Shown here: one piece after another, positions 8,269 to 18,429 of the stretch | Position numbering within the stretch: the first letter of the stretch is position 1 | Layout of the letters: each line of letters opens with the position of its first letter | DNA from: Herbiconiux solani NBRC 106740 | GTDB lineage: Bacteria; Actinomycetota; Actinomycetes; Actinomycetales; Microbacteriaceae | Assembly: GCF_001571005.1 (NCBI RefSeq) | Contig: NZ_BCST01000001.1 | Span: 186,001 to 250,000 of the forward strand | Length of the DNA: 64,000 bases | Reading direction: 5' to 3' | The notes under the pieces: model-generated | The model's input: only the letters and a program-made list of their open reading frames with translations | Databases searched by the model: none | What the model was told of the DNA's origin: nothing | Made by a program: the position numbers and the translations under genes

Positions 8269-8832
8269 GTGACCGACACTCTGATCTTCGACGCCGACGG
8301 CCGTGGCATCGCCTACGCCGAGGAGGGCTCCGGCCCCGCGCTGGTGCTGCTGCCCGAGAAGGGGTCGGAGATCGGCTACCTCGGTGCGCTCGCCCACTCG
8401 GTCTCGGCCGAGGACTTCCGCGTGATCCGGATGGGGTCGCGCGCCGGCGACGCGTCGCTCTCCGAGCTCGCCCAGGACGTCGTCGACCTGCTCGACGCCC
8501 TCGACGTGAAGGACGCCTGGATCGGCGGCCACGGCTTCGGCGGCAGCATCGCGCGGATCGTCGCGATCGAGCACCACGACCGCGTCAACGGCGTCATCCT
8601 GTTCGGCGTCGAGTCGGGCGAGAACCTGCCCGCGCTGGCCGAGGGCCTGCCGGTGCTCGTCATCCAGGGCACCGAGGACGACGCGAACCCGCCGGCGAAC
8701 GGCGAGGCCCTCCGCGACTCGGCCCCCGGGCTGGTCTCGGTCGTCCCGATCGAGGGCGGTGGCCACGACTTCCCGGCGGCCCACGTCGGCGAGACCTCCT
8801 GGGCCATCGAGGATTACCTCGACTGGGACTGA
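8269..8832 (+). CDS. Small alpha/beta-hydrolase-fold protein lacking the Ser nucleophile
   Basis: A 187-residue, lidless alpha/beta-hydrolase fold. The beta-strand-elbow reads IGGHGFGG, so position 89, where a Ser, Cys or Asp nucleophile belongs, is Gly. The acid (Asp137/138 in QGTEDD) and the His (His166 in GGGHDF) are present. It may therefore be a non-catalytic fold, a cofactor-free binding protein, or use another residue; this cannot be settled from sequence. The start is ATG at 8272 if GTG at 8269 is skipped; GTG at 8269 lies six bases after a GAAAGGATC ribosome-binding site and is preferred. It lies between the tRNA terminator and the thrS promoter, so it is probably a separate transcription unit. 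Confidence 0.75.
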   Translation: MTDTLIFDADGRGIAYAEEGSGPALVLLPEKGSEIGYLGALAHSVSAEDFRVIRMGSRAGDASLSELAQDVVDLLDALDVKDAWIGGHGFGGSIARIVAIEHHDRVNGVILFGVESGENLPALAEGLPVLVIQGTEDDANPPANGEALRDSAPGLVSVVPIEGGGHDFPAAHVGETSWAIEDYLDWD

Positions 8833-8874
8833 TCCGCGGGGCCGGGTGTGAGCTCGCGCCTCGGTAGGATTGTG

Positions 8875-8880
8875 GGGTTC
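8875..8880 (+). promoter_or_regulatory. -10 box upstream of thrS
   Basis: TAGGAT 28 bases before the GTG start of thrS. No clear -35. No T-box-like leader fits into the roughly 20-base leader this predicts. Confidence 0.4.
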
Positions 8881-8908
8881 TCTTCGACGCAGGCAGGAGC
8901 CCCCACAC

Positions 8909-10897
8909 GTGGCAACAGGATTCGAACTCTTCACCGACCGGTCGATCGTGGCCATGCGGGTCAACGGTGAGCTGAAGGATCTCGCGGCGACGGTCACCGA
9001 CGCCGACACCGTCGAGCCCGTGACCATCGACAGCCCGGACGGGCTCGCCATCCTCCGCCACTCCGCCGCCCACGTGGCCGCGCAGGCCGTGCAGGCGATC
9101 AACCCGGAGGCGAAGCTCGGCATCGGCCCGCCCGTCACCGACGGCTTCTACTACGACTTCGACGTCGCCGAGCCCTTCACGCCCGAAGACCTCAAGGCGA
9201 TCGAGAAGGGGATGGAGCGCATCATCCGTCAGGGCCAGCGCTTCGTCCGTCGCGTCGTGACCGAGGAGGAGGCCCGCGCCGAGCTCGCGGACGAGCCGTA
9301 CAAGCTCGAGCTGATCGGCCTCAAGGGCTCCGGCGCCGACGACTCCGTCGAGGGTGCCGAGAACGCGGCCGACGAGTCGGTCGAGGTCGGCGGCGCCGAG
9401 CTCACGATCTACGACAACGTCGACCCCAAGACCGGCGAGACGGTCTGGAAAGACCTGTGCCGCGGCCCGCACCTGCCGAGCACCCGCCTGATCGGCAACG
9501 GCTTCGCGCTCACCCGCCTGGCCGCCGCCTACTGGCGCGGCTCGGAGAAGAACAAGCAGCTCCAGCGGGTCTACGGCACCGCCTGGCCCACGAAGGACGA
9601 GCTGCGCGCCTACCAGACCCGCCTCGAGGAGGCCGCGAAGCGCGACCACCGCAAGCTCGGCAACGAGCTCGACCTGTTCTCGTTCCCCGAGGAGATCGGA
9701 TCGGGCCTCGCGGTCTTCCACCCGCGCGGCGGCATCATCCGTGCCGAGATCGAGAACTACCTGCGCGACCAGCTGGTCGCCCACGACTACGAACTGGTGA
9801 ACACCCCGCACATCACCAAGAAGCACCTGTTCGAGACCAGCCAGCACCTCACCTGGTACAAGGAGGGCATGTTCCCCCCGATGCACCTGGATGAGGAGAC
9901 CGACGCCGAGGGCAACATCACGCGCCAGGGCCAGGACTACTACCTCAAGCCCATGAACTGCCCGATGCACAACCTGATCTTCCGCGCCCGCGGCCGCAGC
10001 TACCGCGAGCTGCCGCTGCGCCTCGCGGAGTTCGGCACCGTGTACCGGTACGAGAAGAGCGGCACGCTCTCGGGCCTCACCCGAGTGCGCGGCCTCACGC
10101 AGGACGACGCGCACATCTACGTCACCCCCGACCAGGTGAAGGACGAGCTGGCCCGCCAGCTTGACTTCGTGCTCGAGACCCTCCGCGGCTACGGCCTCGA
10201 CGACTTCTACCTCGAGCTCTCCACGAAAGACCCGGAGAAGTCCGTCGGCGACGACGAGCTCTGGGAGACCGCGACCGAGACCCTGCGGCAGGTGGCCGTC
10301 GAGTCCGGCCTCGAACTCGTGCCCGATCCCGGGGGAGCGGCGTTCTACGGCCCGAAGATCTCGGTGCAGGCGCGCGACGCGATCGGCCGCACCTGGCAGC
10401 TCTCGACGGTGCAGCTCGACTTCAACCAGCCCGAGCTGTTCGAGCTCGAGTACACCGCCCCCGACGGGTCGCGTCAGCAGCCCGTGATGATCCACCGGGC
10501 CCTGCTCGGCTCGATCGAGCGCTTCTTCGCCATCCTGCTCGAGCACTACGCCGGCGCCTTCCCGGTCTGGCTCGCTCCGGTGCAGGTCGTGGGCATCCCG
10601 ATCTCGGACGATCACGCCGACTACCTCGCCGAGGTGGTCCGGCGGCTGAAGAAGCGCGGCATCCGTGCCCAGCTCGACGACTCGGCCGACCGGATGCAGA
10701 AGAAGATCCGCACCCACACCAAGGACAAGGTGCCCGTGATCCTGATCGCCGGCGGCGACGACGTGGCGGCCGGCTCGGTGAGCTTCCGCTTCCGCGACGG
10801 CACGCAGGAGAACGGCGTCGCGGTCGACGAGGCCATCGAGCGGATCGTCGACAGCGTCCAGCGGCACCTCCAGGTCACCACGGCGGGTCAGCTCTGA
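8909..10897 (+). CDS. thrS: Threonyl-tRNA synthetase
   Basis: A 662-residue class II synthetase that charges tRNA-Thr. The editing domain begins with HSAAH (His51, His55). The catalytic core carries LKPMNCPMH (zinc Cys), the motif 2 region [11 protein letters not shown], and the motif 3 region [13 protein letters not shown], followed by an anticodon-binding domain from about residue 560. Compared with E. coli ThrS, the N-terminal TGS domain is shortened: only about 50 residues precede the first editing His, against about 72. No in-frame start further upstream repairs this. Its stop overlaps the HIT gene start (TGATG), so the pair is coupled, as in mycobacteria. Confidence 0.96.
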   Translation: MATGFELFTDRSIVAMRVNGELKDLAATVTDADTVEPVTIDSPDGLAILRHSAAHVAAQAVQAINPEAKLGIGPPVTDGFYYDFDVAEPFTPEDLKAIEKGMERIIRQGQRFVRRVVTEEEARAELADEPYKLELIGLKGSGADDSVEGAENAADESVEVGGAELTIYDNVDPKTGETVWKDLCRGPHLPSTRLIGNGFALTRLAAAYWRGSEKNKQLQRVYGTAWPTKDELRAYQTRLEEAAKRDHRKLGNELDLFSFPEEIGSGLAVFHPRGGIIRAEIENYLRDQLVAHDYELVNTPHITKKHLFETSQHLTWYKEGMFPPMHLDEETDAEGNITRQGQDYYLKPMNCPMHNLIFRARGRSYRELPLRLAEFGTVYRYEKSGTLSGLTRVRGLTQDDAHIYVTPDQVKDELARQLDFVLETLRGYGLDDFYLELSTKDPEKSVGDDELWETATETLRQVAVESGLELVPDPGGAAFYGPKISVQARDAIGRTWQLSTVQLDFNQPELFELEYTAPDGSRQQPVMIHRALLGSIERFFAILLEHYAGAFPVWLAPVQVVGIPISDDHADYLAEVVRRLKKRGIRAQLDDSADRMQKKIRTHTKDKVPVILIAGGDDVAAGSVSFRFRDGTQENGVAVDEAIERIVDSVQRHLQVTTAGQL

Positions 10898-11496
10898 TGG
10901 ACTGGCCGGGCACTCCGGAGCGCGGGCCGTACAGCCCGCACGAGTTCGACGGGATGCCGGTCGAGGACGCGTCCGAGTTCGCCGCGGTCCCGGATGCCTT
11001 CCAGCGGCTCTGGACCCCGCACCGGATGGTCTACATCCAGAACGGCGAGCAGCCGCACCTGGACGACTGCCCGTTCTGCCGCGCCCCGAAGCTGAGCGAC
11101 GAGGAGGGCCTGATCGTGGCCCGGGGCGAGCACGCCTACGCGCTGCTCAACCTCTTCCCGTACAACTCCGGCCACCTGCTCGTCTGCCCGTACCGGCACG
11201 TCGCGACCTACGATCTCGCCACCCCCGAGGAGGTCGCGGAGATCGGCAGCCTCACCCAGACCGCCATGCGCGTGCTGACCGAGGTGGCCCGCTGCGAGGG
11301 CTTCAACATCGGGATGAACCAGGGGCGGATCGCGGGGGCCGGCGTCGCCGGGCACCTGCACCAGCACATCGTCCCGCGCTGGGCGCTGGATTCGAACTTC
11401 TTCCCGATCATCGCGAAGACAAAGGCGCTCCCGCAGCTCCTCGGCGAGGTGCGGGCCGAGATCCAGGCGGCGTGGCCCTCCGGCCCGGCGCGATAG
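10897..11496 (+). CDS. HIT domain protein (AP4A phosphorylase-like)
   Basis: A 199-residue histidine-triad protein; the triad is His153, His155 and His157 in GHLHQHIVPR. The N-terminal CPFC pair resembles the M. tuberculosis orthologue Rv2613c, described as an AP4A phosphorylase, so a dinucleoside polyphosphate-cleaving role is plausible. It overlaps the thrS stop by one base. In mycobacteria pgsA, an acyltransferase and pimA follow this gene; here pdxS follows directly. Confidence 0.9.
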   Translation: MDWPGTPERGPYSPHEFDGMPVEDASEFAAVPDAFQRLWTPHRMVYIQNGEQPHLDDCPFCRAPKLSDEEGLIVARGEHAYALLNLFPYNSGHLLVCPYRHVATYDLATPEEVAEIGSLTQTAMRVLTEVARCEGFNIGMNQGRIAGAGVAGHLHQHIVPRWALDSNFFPIIAKTKALPQLLGEVRAEIQAAWPSGPAR

Positions 11497-11499
11497 AAT
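11494..11499 (+). promoter_or_regulatory. -10 box upstream of pdxS
   Basis: TAGAAT, overlapping the HIT stop codon, 24 bases before the pdxS ATG; a GAGAGGA ribosome-binding site follows. No good -35. Confidence 0.45.
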
Positions 11500-11523
11500 C
11501 GTTTTGGTTTCTGAGAGGACAAG

Positions 11524-12423
11524 ATGAGCGACAGCAGCACACACGAGTTCGGGTCCAGCCGCGTCAAGCGCGGGCTGGCGGAGATGCTGAAGGGCGGCGT
11601 CATCATGGACGTCGTGACGGCCGAGCAGGCCCGCATCGCCGAAGACGCCGGTGCGGTCGCCGTGATGGCGCTCGAGCGCGTCCCCGCCGACATCCGTTCG
11701 CAGGGCGGCGTGGCCCGGATGAGCGACCCCGACCTGATCGAGGCGATCATCGCCGAGGTCTCCATCCCCGTGATGGCCAAGGCCCGGATCGGCCACTTCG
11801 TCGAGGCGCAGGTGCTGCAGGCCCTGAACGTCGACTACATCGACGAGTCCGAGGTGCTGAGCCCGGCCGACTACGTCAACCACATCGACAAGTGGGACTT
11901 CACCGTTCCCTTCGTCTGCGGTGCGACGAACCTGGGTGAGGCGCTCCGCCGCATCAACGAGGGTGCGGCCATGATCCGCTCGAAGGGCGAGGCCGGCACC
12001 GGCGACGTCTCCGAGGCGACCAAGCACATCCGCACCATCAAGGCCGAGATCGCGCGCCTGACCTCACTCTCCAAGGACGAGCTCTACGTCGCGGCCAAAG
12101 ACCTGCAGGCGCCCTACGACCTCGTGGTCGAGGTGGCCGAGACCGGCAAGCTGCCCGTCGTGCTCTTCACCGCCGGCGGTGTCGCCACCCCCGCCGACGC
12201 CGCGATGATGATGCAGCTCGGCGCCGACGGCGTCTTCGTGGGCTCGGGCATCTTCAAGTCCGGCAACCCGGCCCAGCGCGCCGCCGCCGTCGTCAAGGCC
12301 ACCACGTTCTACGACGACCCCGCCGTGATCGCCGAGGTCTCCCGTGGACTCGGTGAGGCCATGGTCGGCATCAACGTCGCCGACCTCGCCGCGCCCCACC
12401 GTCTCGCCGAGCGTGGCTGGTAG
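11524..12423 (+). CDS. pdxS: Pyridoxal 5'-phosphate synthase subunit PdxS
   Basis: A 299-residue synthase subunit that builds PLP from ribose 5-phosphate, glyceraldehyde 3-phosphate and ammonia. The TIM barrel shows the catalytic Lys86 (in VMAKARIGH) and Asp29 (in [11 protein letters not shown]). The length is standard for the family. ATG start with GAGAGGA eight bases upstream. The glutaminase partner pdxT overlaps its 3' end. Confidence 0.96.
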   Translation: MSDSSTHEFGSSRVKRGLAEMLKGGVIMDVVTAEQARIAEDAGAVAVMALERVPADIRSQGGVARMSDPDLIEAIIAEVSIPVMAKARIGHFVEAQVLQALNVDYIDESEVLSPADYVNHIDKWDFTVPFVCGATNLGEALRRINEGAAMIRSKGEAGTGDVSEATKHIRTIKAEIARLTSLSKDELYVAAKDLQAPYDLVVEVAETGKLPVVLFTAGGVATPADAAMMMQLGADGVFVGSGIFKSGNPAQRAAAVVKATTFYDDPAVIAEVSRGLGEAMVGINVADLAAPHRLAERGW

Positions 12424-13036
12424 CAGCCAGGGCGATCCGGTCGCCGCGCACGGGCCCGTCGGGGTACTCGCCCTCCAGGGCGATTTCCGTGAGCACGTGT
12501 CGGTGCTCCGCGGGCTCGGCGCCGACGTCGTGACCGTGCGCCGACCCGAGGAGGCGCGGTCGATCTCGGGCCTGGTGATCCCCGGCGGCGAGTCGAGCGT
12601 GATGGACAAGCTGTCGCGCTCCTTCGGCGTGGCCGAGGCGCTGCAGGAGCGGATCGCGGAGGGCATGCCGGTCTACGGCACCTGCGCCGGGCTGATCATG
12701 ATCGCCGACCGCATCCTTGACGGCATCCGGGGCCAGCAGAGCCTCGGCGGTCTCGACGTCGCGGTGCGGCGGAACGCCTTCGGCTCGCAGACCGACTCCT
12801 TCGAGGCCGATCTCGACGTGCCCGCGCTCGGCGACCCGCCGATGCACGCGGTCTTCATCCGCGCCCCCGTTGTCGCCGAGCTCGGCCCCGAGGCGACCGC
12901 GCTGGCCTCCCTCGCCGACGGTACGGTCGTGGCCGTCGAGCAGGGCAACCTGCTCGGCACCTCGTTCCACCCGGAGATGACCGGCGACCACCGGTTCCAC
13001 CAGTACTTCCTCGACAAGGTCGCGGCGCGCTCCTGA
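12413..13036 (+). CDS. pdxT: Pyridoxal 5'-phosphate synthase glutaminase PdxT
   Basis: A 207-residue class I glutaminase that supplies ammonia to PdxS. The catalytic triad is visible: Cys91 (YGTCAGL), His186 and Glu188 (SFHPE), plus the GGESS motif at residues 58-62. The GTG at 12413 overlaps pdxS by 11 bases and gives the right family length plus a short N-terminal extension (about 14 residues). It is the only start codon that lies close enough to the first beta strand without being far inside pdxS. Coupled translation with pdxS is likely. Confidence 0.9.
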   Translation: MAGSSQGDPVAAHGPVGVLALQGDFREHVSVLRGLGADVVTVRRPEEARSISGLVIPGGESSVMDKLSRSFGVAEALQERIAEGMPVYGTCAGLIMIADRILDGIRGQQSLGGLDVAVRRNAFGSQTDSFEADLDVPALGDPPMHAVFIRAPVVAELGPEATALASLADGTVVAVEQGNLLGTSFHPEMTGDHRFHQYFLDKVAARS

Positions 13037-13059
13037 GGGCCTCCGAACCGGCCTTCGCG

Positions 13060-13065
13060 TACACT
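13060..13065 (+). promoter_or_regulatory. -10 box upstream of yebC/ruv block
   Basis: TACACT in the 56-base gap between pdxT and yebC, 27 bases before the GTG start, followed by a GAAGGAG ribosome-binding site. No clear -35. Confidence 0.4.
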
Positions 13066-13092
13066 TGACCACGATTCCTGAAGGAGATTTTC

Positions 13093-13851
13093 GTGTCCGG
13101 ACACTCTAAATGGGCGACCACCAAGCACAAGAAGGCGATCATCGATTCGCGGCGTGCCAAGTCGTTCGCCAAGTTGATCAAGAACATCGAGGTCGCCGCG
13201 AAGATCGGCGGCGCCGACATGTCGGGAAACCCGACCCTCGTCGACGCGGTGCAGAAGGCGAAGAAGACCTCCGTCCCCAACGACAACATCGATCGCGCGA
13301 TCAAGCGCGGCGCCGGGCTCACCGGTGAGTCGATCGACTACCAGACGATCATGTACGAGGGCTACGGCCCGAACGGCGTCGCGCTGCTGATCGAGTGCCT
13401 CACCGACAACAAGAACCGGGCCGCGGCGGATGTGCGCACCGCGATGACCCGCAACGGCGGCACCATGGCCGACCCGGGCAGCGTCGCCTACAACTTCAGC
13501 CGCAAGGGCGTCATCACCGTCGCCCACGCCGACGGCGTGACCGAGGACGATGTCCTCGTCGCGGTGCTCGACGCCGGAGCCGAAGAGGTCACCGACCGCG
13601 CCGAGGCCTTCGAGGTGCTCACCGAGCCCTCGCAGATGGTCGCCGCGCGCAGCGCCCTCCAGGAGGCCGGGATCGACTACGACTCGGCCGACGTGGAGTT
13701 CGTCGCGAGCCTCCAGGTCGAGGCCGACGCCGAGACCGCGCGCAAGGTCTTCCGCCTGATCGACGCGCTCGAGGACTCCGACGACGTGCAGAACGTCTAC
13801 ACGAACATCGACATCACGCCCGAGGTCCAGGCCGAGCTCGAAGACGACTGA
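13093..13851 (+). CDS. YebC/PmpR family protein
   Basis: A 252-residue YebC/PmpR/TACO1 family protein with the typical N-terminus [15 protein letters not shown]. Members have been described as DNA-binding regulators and more recently as translation factors that ease ribosome stalling; which applies here is not visible. GTG start with a good GAAGGAG ribosome-binding site. It heads the ruvCAB cluster, two bases before ruvC, the conserved arrangement. Confidence 0.93.
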   Translation: MSGHSKWATTKHKKAIIDSRRAKSFAKLIKNIEVAAKIGGADMSGNPTLVDAVQKAKKTSVPNDNIDRAIKRGAGLTGESIDYQTIMYEGYGPNGVALLIECLTDNKNRAAADVRTAMTRNGGTMADPGSVAYNFSRKGVITVAHADGVTEDDVLVAVLDAGAEEVTDRAEAFEVLTEPSQMVAARSALQEAGIDYDSADVEFVASLQVEADAETARKVFRLIDALEDSDDVQNVYTNIDITPEVQAELEDD

Positions 13852-13853
13852 GC

Positions 13854-14441
13854 GTGCGAGTGCTCGGGATCGACCCAGGCCTCACCCGCTGCGGGGTCGG
13901 CATCGTCGACGTGTCGGCGACCCGCACCCCGGTTCTGGTGCACGTCTCGGTGATCACCACGAGCCCCGACCTCGCGCTCGAGCAGCGGCTGATGATCGTG
14001 TCGGCCGGCATCGAGCGGCTGATCGACGAGCACCGTCCGGACAGCGTCGCCGTCGAGCGCGTGTTCGCGCAGCACAACGTGCGCACGGTGATGGGCACCG
14101 CCCAGGTCTCCGGCATCGCGCTGCTCGCCGCGGCCCGGCGCTCTCTTCCGGTAGGCCTGCACACGCCCACCGAGGTGAAGGCCGCGATCACCGGGTACGG
14201 CCAGGCCGACAAGCGCCAGGTGGGCACCATGGTCGCCAAGGTGCTGCGGCTCGACGAGATCCCGAAGCCGGCGGATGCGGCGGACGCGCTGGCGCTGGCC
14301 ATCTGCCACGCCTGGCGCATCCCGCTCGGCTCGGGGTCGTCATCCGGTGCCGGCTCGGCCACGGAGACTCCGGCACAGCGTGCGTGGCGCGCCGCCGAGC
14401 AAGGGACGGCCAAGCGGGTCGCCGCCCGTAGGCTTGCCTGA
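13854..14441 (+). CDS. ruvC: Holliday junction endonuclease RuvC
   Basis: A 195-residue resolvase that nicks Holliday junctions in homologous recombination. Acidic active-site residues are Asp7 (GIDPG), Glu68 (VERVF), Asp141 and Asp144 (ADAADALA). The GTG at 13854, two bases after the yebC stop, is right for the family N-terminus VRVLGIDPG. The last ~35 residues are a low-complexity Ser/Ala/Arg tail. The stop overlaps the ruvA start (TGATG). Confidence 0.96.
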   Translation: MRVLGIDPGLTRCGVGIVDVSATRTPVLVHVSVITTSPDLALEQRLMIVSAGIERLIDEHRPDSVAVERVFAQHNVRTVMGTAQVSGIALLAAARRSLPVGLHTPTEVKAAITGYGQADKRQVGTMVAKVLRLDEIPKPADAADALALAICHAWRIPLGSGSSSGAGSATETPAQRAWRAAEQGTAKRVAARRLA

Positions 14442-15064
14442 TGATCTCAGCGTTACGCGGCACGGTCCTCTCGATCGCGGGGGGAACGGCCGTGATCGAC
14501 GTCAACGGCGTCGGCTACGCGGTGAACGTGACCTCCGGGCACGGCCTCGCCCTCCGCACCGGCACGGAGGCCACGCTGCTCACCTCGCTGATCGTGCGCG
14601 AGGACTCCCTCACCCTCTTCGGCTTCCCGGATCAGGACTCGCTCGACATCTTCACGCTCCTCGTCGGCGTCACCGGCGTCGGGCCCAAGTCGGCTCTCGG
14701 TGTGCTCTCCGAGCTCACCCCGGGTGACGTCGCGCTGGCCGTGGCGCGCGAGGACGACTCGGCGTTCCGGAAGGTGTCCGGCATCGGGCCGAAGACGGCC
14801 AAGCTGATCGTGCTGTCGCTGGCCGGCAAGATCGCCGCACGGCCCGTCGACACGGCCGCATCCACCCCCGAGCCCTCGCGACAGGTGCGGATGAACGTCG
14901 AACGCGCCCTGATCGGCCTCGGCTACCCCGAGCGCAGCGCTGCGTCGGCCCTCGACGAGGCGCTCGAGACCGCGACGGCGGCGGAGGCGGGCAACGTGCA
15001 GTCGCTCCTGCGGCTCGCGCTGGCCCTGCTCGGCCCCGCCCAGACCAGTGGTGCAGGCCGATGA
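14441..15064 (+). CDS. ruvA: Holliday junction DNA helicase subunit RuvA
   Basis: A 207-residue junction-binding subunit that targets the RuvB motor. An OB-fold N-terminal domain is followed by two helix-hairpin-helix motifs ([10 protein letters not shown] at 76-85, VSGIGPKTA at 112-120) and a C-terminal RuvB-contact domain (about 155-207). It starts on the ruvC stop and overlaps ruvB by four bases, so RuvC, RuvA and RuvB are translationally coupled. Confidence 0.96.
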   Translation: MISALRGTVLSIAGGTAVIDVNGVGYAVNVTSGHGLALRTGTEATLLTSLIVREDSLTLFGFPDQDSLDIFTLLVGVTGVGPKSALGVLSELTPGDVALAVAREDDSAFRKVSGIGPKTAKLIVLSLAGKIAARPVDTAASTPEPSRQVRMNVERALIGLGYPERSAASALDEALETATAAEAGNVQSLLRLALALLGPAQTSGAGR

Positions 15065-16119
15065 CCGCCTTCGAAGACACGGATCCGTTGTTCGGTGGCG
15101 GCGACGACGTCGTGAACCCCGAGGTCGAGTCCGAAGCCGAGATCGCGATCGAGGGGGCGCTCCGGCCCAAGTCGCTGGCCGAGTTCGTCGGTCAGCGCAA
15201 GGTGCGGGGGCAGTTGCAGCTGCTGCTGGATGCGGCGGCCCTGCAGAACCGCACGCCCGACCACATCCTCCTTGCCGGCCCTCCCGGGCTCGGCAAGACG
15301 ACACTGGCGATGATCGTGGCGCACGAGAGCGGGCAGCCGCTCCGGCTGACCAGCGGTCCGGCGATCCAGCACGGGGGAGACCTCGCCGCGGTGCTCTCCT
15401 CGCTGGTGCCCGGCGAGGTGCTCTTCATCGACGAGATCCACCGGATGGCCCGCTCCGCGGAGGAGATGCTCTACCTTGCGATGGAGGACTTCCGCATCGA
15501 CATCATGGTCGGCAAGGGAGCGGGGGCGACCTCGATCCCACTCGACCTGGCTCCGTTCACCCTGGTCGGCGCGACCACCCGGGCGGGCCTCCTGCCGAAC
15601 CCGCTGCGCGACCGGTTCGGTTTCACGGCGCACCTGGAGTTCTACGAGACCGACGAACTCGTGCGGGTGCTGCACCGGGCGGCGGCGCTCCTCTCCGTCG
15701 ACATCGAAGAGGAGGCGCTGCGGGAGATCGCGTCACGCTCGCGCGGCACCCCGCGCATCGCGAACCGGCTGCTCCGCCGGGTGCGGGACTACGCCCTGGT
15801 CACCGGCGGGGGAGCGACGCTCCACGCGGTGCGGGCCGCGCTCGAGCTCTACGACGTCGACGAACTGGGCCTGGACCGGCTCGACAGAGCCGTCATGAAC
15901 ATCATCCTCGAACGCTTCGACGGCGGCCCGGTCGGCCTCAACACGCTGGCCGTGTCGGTCGGCGAGGAGGCCGAGACGATCGAGGCCGTCGTGGAGCCGT
16001 TCCTGGTCAGGATCGGGCTGCTGTCGCGGACCCCGCGGGGCCGGATCGCGACCAAAGCGGGCTGGGCGCACTTCGGGTTGTCCAGGAATGCGGACGCGCT
16101 ATTCGGGGATGACCTATAA
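15061..16119 (+). CDS. ruvB: Holliday junction branch migration ATPase RuvB
   Basis: A 352-residue AAA+ motor. Walker A GPPGLGKT at 73-80, Walker B LFIDEIH near 122, sensor 1 in VGATTRAG, arginine finger region RDRFGF, and a C-terminal winged helix. ATGA overlap with ruvA. Last gene of the resolvasome group; an 80-base gap follows before yajC. Confidence 0.97.
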   Translation: MTAFEDTDPLFGGGDDVVNPEVESEAEIAIEGALRPKSLAEFVGQRKVRGQLQLLLDAAALQNRTPDHILLAGPPGLGKTTLAMIVAHESGQPLRLTSGPAIQHGGDLAAVLSSLVPGEVLFIDEIHRMARSAEEMLYLAMEDFRIDIMVGKGAGATSIPLDLAPFTLVGATTRAGLLPNPLRDRFGFTAHLEFYETDELVRVLHRAAALLSVDIEEEALREIASRSRGTPRIANRLLRRVRDYALVTGGGATLHAVRAALELYDVDELGLDRLDRAVMNIILERFDGGPVGLNTLAVSVGEEAETIEAVVEPFLVRIGLLSRTPRGRIATKAGWAHFGLSRNADALFGDDL

Positions 16120-16199
16120 TTCAAGCTGGTCTTCAGACGTCGTCTATAGGATGACCCTGGCCACAAACCCCCCACCCTCTTTGGAAGGCGCCTTTTTTC

Positions 16200-16613
16200 A
16201 TGGCTTTGGATCCGTTAACAATCATCATGCTGGTCGTTCTGGCCGTGCTGGTGTTCTTCATGTTCCGAAACAGCCGCAAGCGCCAGCGCCAGGCTCAGGA
16301 GCTCCAGAGCAAGGTCGCGGTCGGGGCCGAGGTCATGACCAACTTCGGTGTCTACGGCACCATCCTCGACATGGACGAGGAAGAGAACATCGTCCACCTC
16401 GAGACGACTCCCGGCACAGTGCTGAAGGTGCACCGCCAGACCGTCACGCGCGTCGTGACCCCGTCGCCGCTCACGCCTGAGGACGAGACGATCGACCACT
16501 CGGCCGACGGCGAGCCGGAGTACGGCCAGCGCCTCGACGAGCCCGCTCTCGAGAGCGGCGACTCCGTGATCGACACCACCACCGAGAAGTCCGAGAAGAA
16601 GGCCGACGACTAA
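16200..16613 (+). CDS. yajC: Preprotein translocase subunit YajC
   Basis: A 137-residue SecDF-associated membrane protein. One transmembrane helix (residues about 5-22, PLTIIMLVVLAVLVFFMF) is followed by a positively charged segment and the conserved VGAEVMTNFGVYGTI region. The C-terminal 45 residues are acidic and probably disordered. ATG start, with a weak purine stretch GGAAGG 15 bases upstream. It precedes secD and secF, its functional partners. Confidence 0.92.
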   Translation: MALDPLTIIMLVVLAVLVFFMFRNSRKRQRQAQELQSKVAVGAEVMTNFGVYGTILDMDEEENIVHLETTPGTVLKVHRQTVTRVVTPSPLTPEDETIDHSADGEPEYGQRLDEPALESGDSVIDTTTEKSEKKADD

Positions 16614-16689
16614 ACCTCGTCCCTCCTCCCTCGTCAGATCCACGCCCGCCGCGATGGCGCCCGGGCGGCACAGAAAGCTGAGTACTTAG

Positions 16690-18429
16690 GTGGCACAAAC
16701 GACTGCGGTCAAGAAGGCGTGGAAAACGCTCATCTGGCTCGCCGTGATCTTCGCGGTCCTGATCGGGACGATTGCAGGAGGGGTGCTCTGGAGCACCGCC
16801 ACCTGGACCCCGAAACTCGCCCTCGACCTCGAGGGCGGGACCCAGATCATCCTGACCCCGAAGCTCGAGTCGGGCCAGGACGTCTCGCAGGAGCAGCTGG
16901 ACCAGGCCGTCTCGATCATCCGCCAGCGCGTCGACGCGAGCGGTGTCTCCGAGGCCGAGGTGACCACGCAGGGCGCCAAGAACGTCGTCGTGTCCATCCC
17001 CGGCGCTCCGGATGACGCGACGCTCAACCGCATCGAGTCCTCGGCGAAGCTCGACTTCCGTGCCGTGCTGCTGGCCGACGTCGCCTCCACGGCGACCACC
17101 TCGACGCCGGGGGCGACCCCGGACCCGAGCCTGTCGACCACGCCGACGGCGGTGCCGACCAACGGCAGCGACCTCGCCTGGGTGACCCCGGCGCTGCAGT
17201 CCGAGTTCGACAACTTCGACTGCGCCTCGACCGACGCCGACGACGCGGGACAGGCCCCGGCCGACCAGCCGCTGGTCACCTGTGACGCGAACGGCATCAA
17301 GTACCTCCTCGGCCCGGTCGAGATCGAGGGTGCGGACATCGCCGACGCCTCGGCGGGCATGGCCACCACGCAGCAGGGAGCCTCGACCGGCCAGTGGGTC
17401 GTCGACATCTCGTTCAACGACGCCGGCACCCAGAAGTTCGCCGACGTCACGACCCGTCTGTTCGGCCTCACCGGCGTGCAGAACCAGTTCGCGATCGTGC
17501 TCGACGGCAAGGTGATCACGGCCCCCACCACGGGCGGTTCGTTCACCGACGGCCGGGCGCAGATCTCCGGTTCGTTCACGCAGGACTCGGCGCAGACGCT
17601 CGCCGACCAGTTGAAGTTCGGTGCTCTGCCGATCGGCTTCACCACTCAGTCGTCCGAGAAGATCTCGGCCACGCTCGGTTCCACGCAGCTGATGTCGGGT
17701 CTGATCGCCGGCGCGATCGGCCTCATCCTGGTCATCATCTACTCGCTGATCCAGTACCGACTGCTCGGCGCCGTCACGATCGCCTCGCTGGTGATCGCCG
17801 CGGCGATGACCTACCTGCTCGTCACCCTGATGTCCTGGCGGATCGACTTCCGCCTCTCCCTCGCGGGGGTGGCCGGTCTGATCGTCGCGATCGGAATCAC
17901 CGCGGACTCGTTCATCGTGTACTTCGAACGAATACGCGACGAGTTGCGCGAGGGGAAGGCTCTGACCTCCTCCGTGCAGTCGGGCTGGAAGCGCGCGATC
18001 CGCACGATCACCGCCTCCGACGCCGTGAACTTCCTCGCCGCCGCCGTGCTGTACGTGCTCGCGGTCGGAAACGTGCGCGGCTTCGCGTTCACACTCGGTC
18101 TCACGACGATCGTCGACATCCTGGTCGTGATCTTGTTCACGCACCCGCTGATGACGCTGCTCGCCGAGCTGCCGTTCTTCCGCGACGGTCACAAGCTCTC
18201 GGGGCTCGACCCGCGTGCCCTCGGAGCCGTGTACCGGGGCCGCGCGCAATTCCGTGCTCCCTCTGCGAGCGTCTCGGCCGCCAAGAAGGGCTCGTCGAGC
18301 CGCGAGGCCGCCAAGCGCCAGACGATCGCCGAGCGCAAGGCCGCCGAGCTCGCCGGGACCACGTCCGGCAGCAAGGCCGTCGGCTCCGCTTCCAGCTCCA
18401 CCCGCACCGATGAGGGGAAGAACTCCTGA
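16690..18429 (+). CDS. secD: Protein translocase subunit SecD
   Basis: A 579-residue RND-type subunit that uses the proton gradient to complete protein export. One N-terminal helix (about 14-34), a large periplasm-equivalent domain with a Thr/Pro-rich insert (around residues 135-160), and five helices from about residue 335. The conserved LDLEGGTQIIL follows the first helix. The C-terminal ~70 residues are Ser/Ala/Lys-rich and cytoplasmic. GTG start at 16690; the spacer shows only AGG. It overlaps secF by one base. Confidence 0.95.
   Translation: MAQTTAVKKAWKTLIWLAVIFAVLIGTIAGGVLWSTATWTPKLALDLEGGTQIILTPKLESGQDVSQEQLDQAVSIIRQRVDASGVSEAEVTTQGAKNVVVSIPGAPDDATLNRIESSAKLDFRAVLLADVASTATTSTPGATPDPSLSTTPTAVPTNGSDLAWVTPALQSEFDNFDCASTDADDAGQAPADQPLVTCDANGIKYLLGPVEIEGADIADASAGMATTQQGASTGQWVVDISFNDAGTQKFADVTTRLFGLTGVQNQFAIVLDGKVITAPTTGGSFTDGRAQISGSFTQDSAQTLADQLKFGALPIGFTTQSSEKISATLGSTQLMSGLIAGAIGLILVIIYSLIQYRLLGAVTIASLVIAAAMTYLLVTLMSWRIDFRLSLAGVAGLIVAIGITADSFIVYFERIRDELREGKALTSSVQSGWKRAIRTITASDAVNFLAAAVLYVLAVGNVRGFAFTLGLTTIVDILVVILFTHPLMTLLAELPFFRDGHKLSGLDPRALGAVYRGRAQFRAPSASVSAAKKGSSSREAAKRQTIAERKAAELAGTTSGSKAVGSASSSTRTDEGKNS

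Noticed and set aside
10897-11496. Guanine/ATP riboswitch or T-box before thrS and pdxS
   Set aside because: The leaders are only about 20-30 bases by the visible -10 boxes; no room for such structures.
16120-16199. Terminator at AAGGCGCCTTTTTT before yajC
   Set aside because: The inverted repeat is only ten bases with no loop, too short to be convincing, and it sits where the yajC ribosome-binding site must lie.
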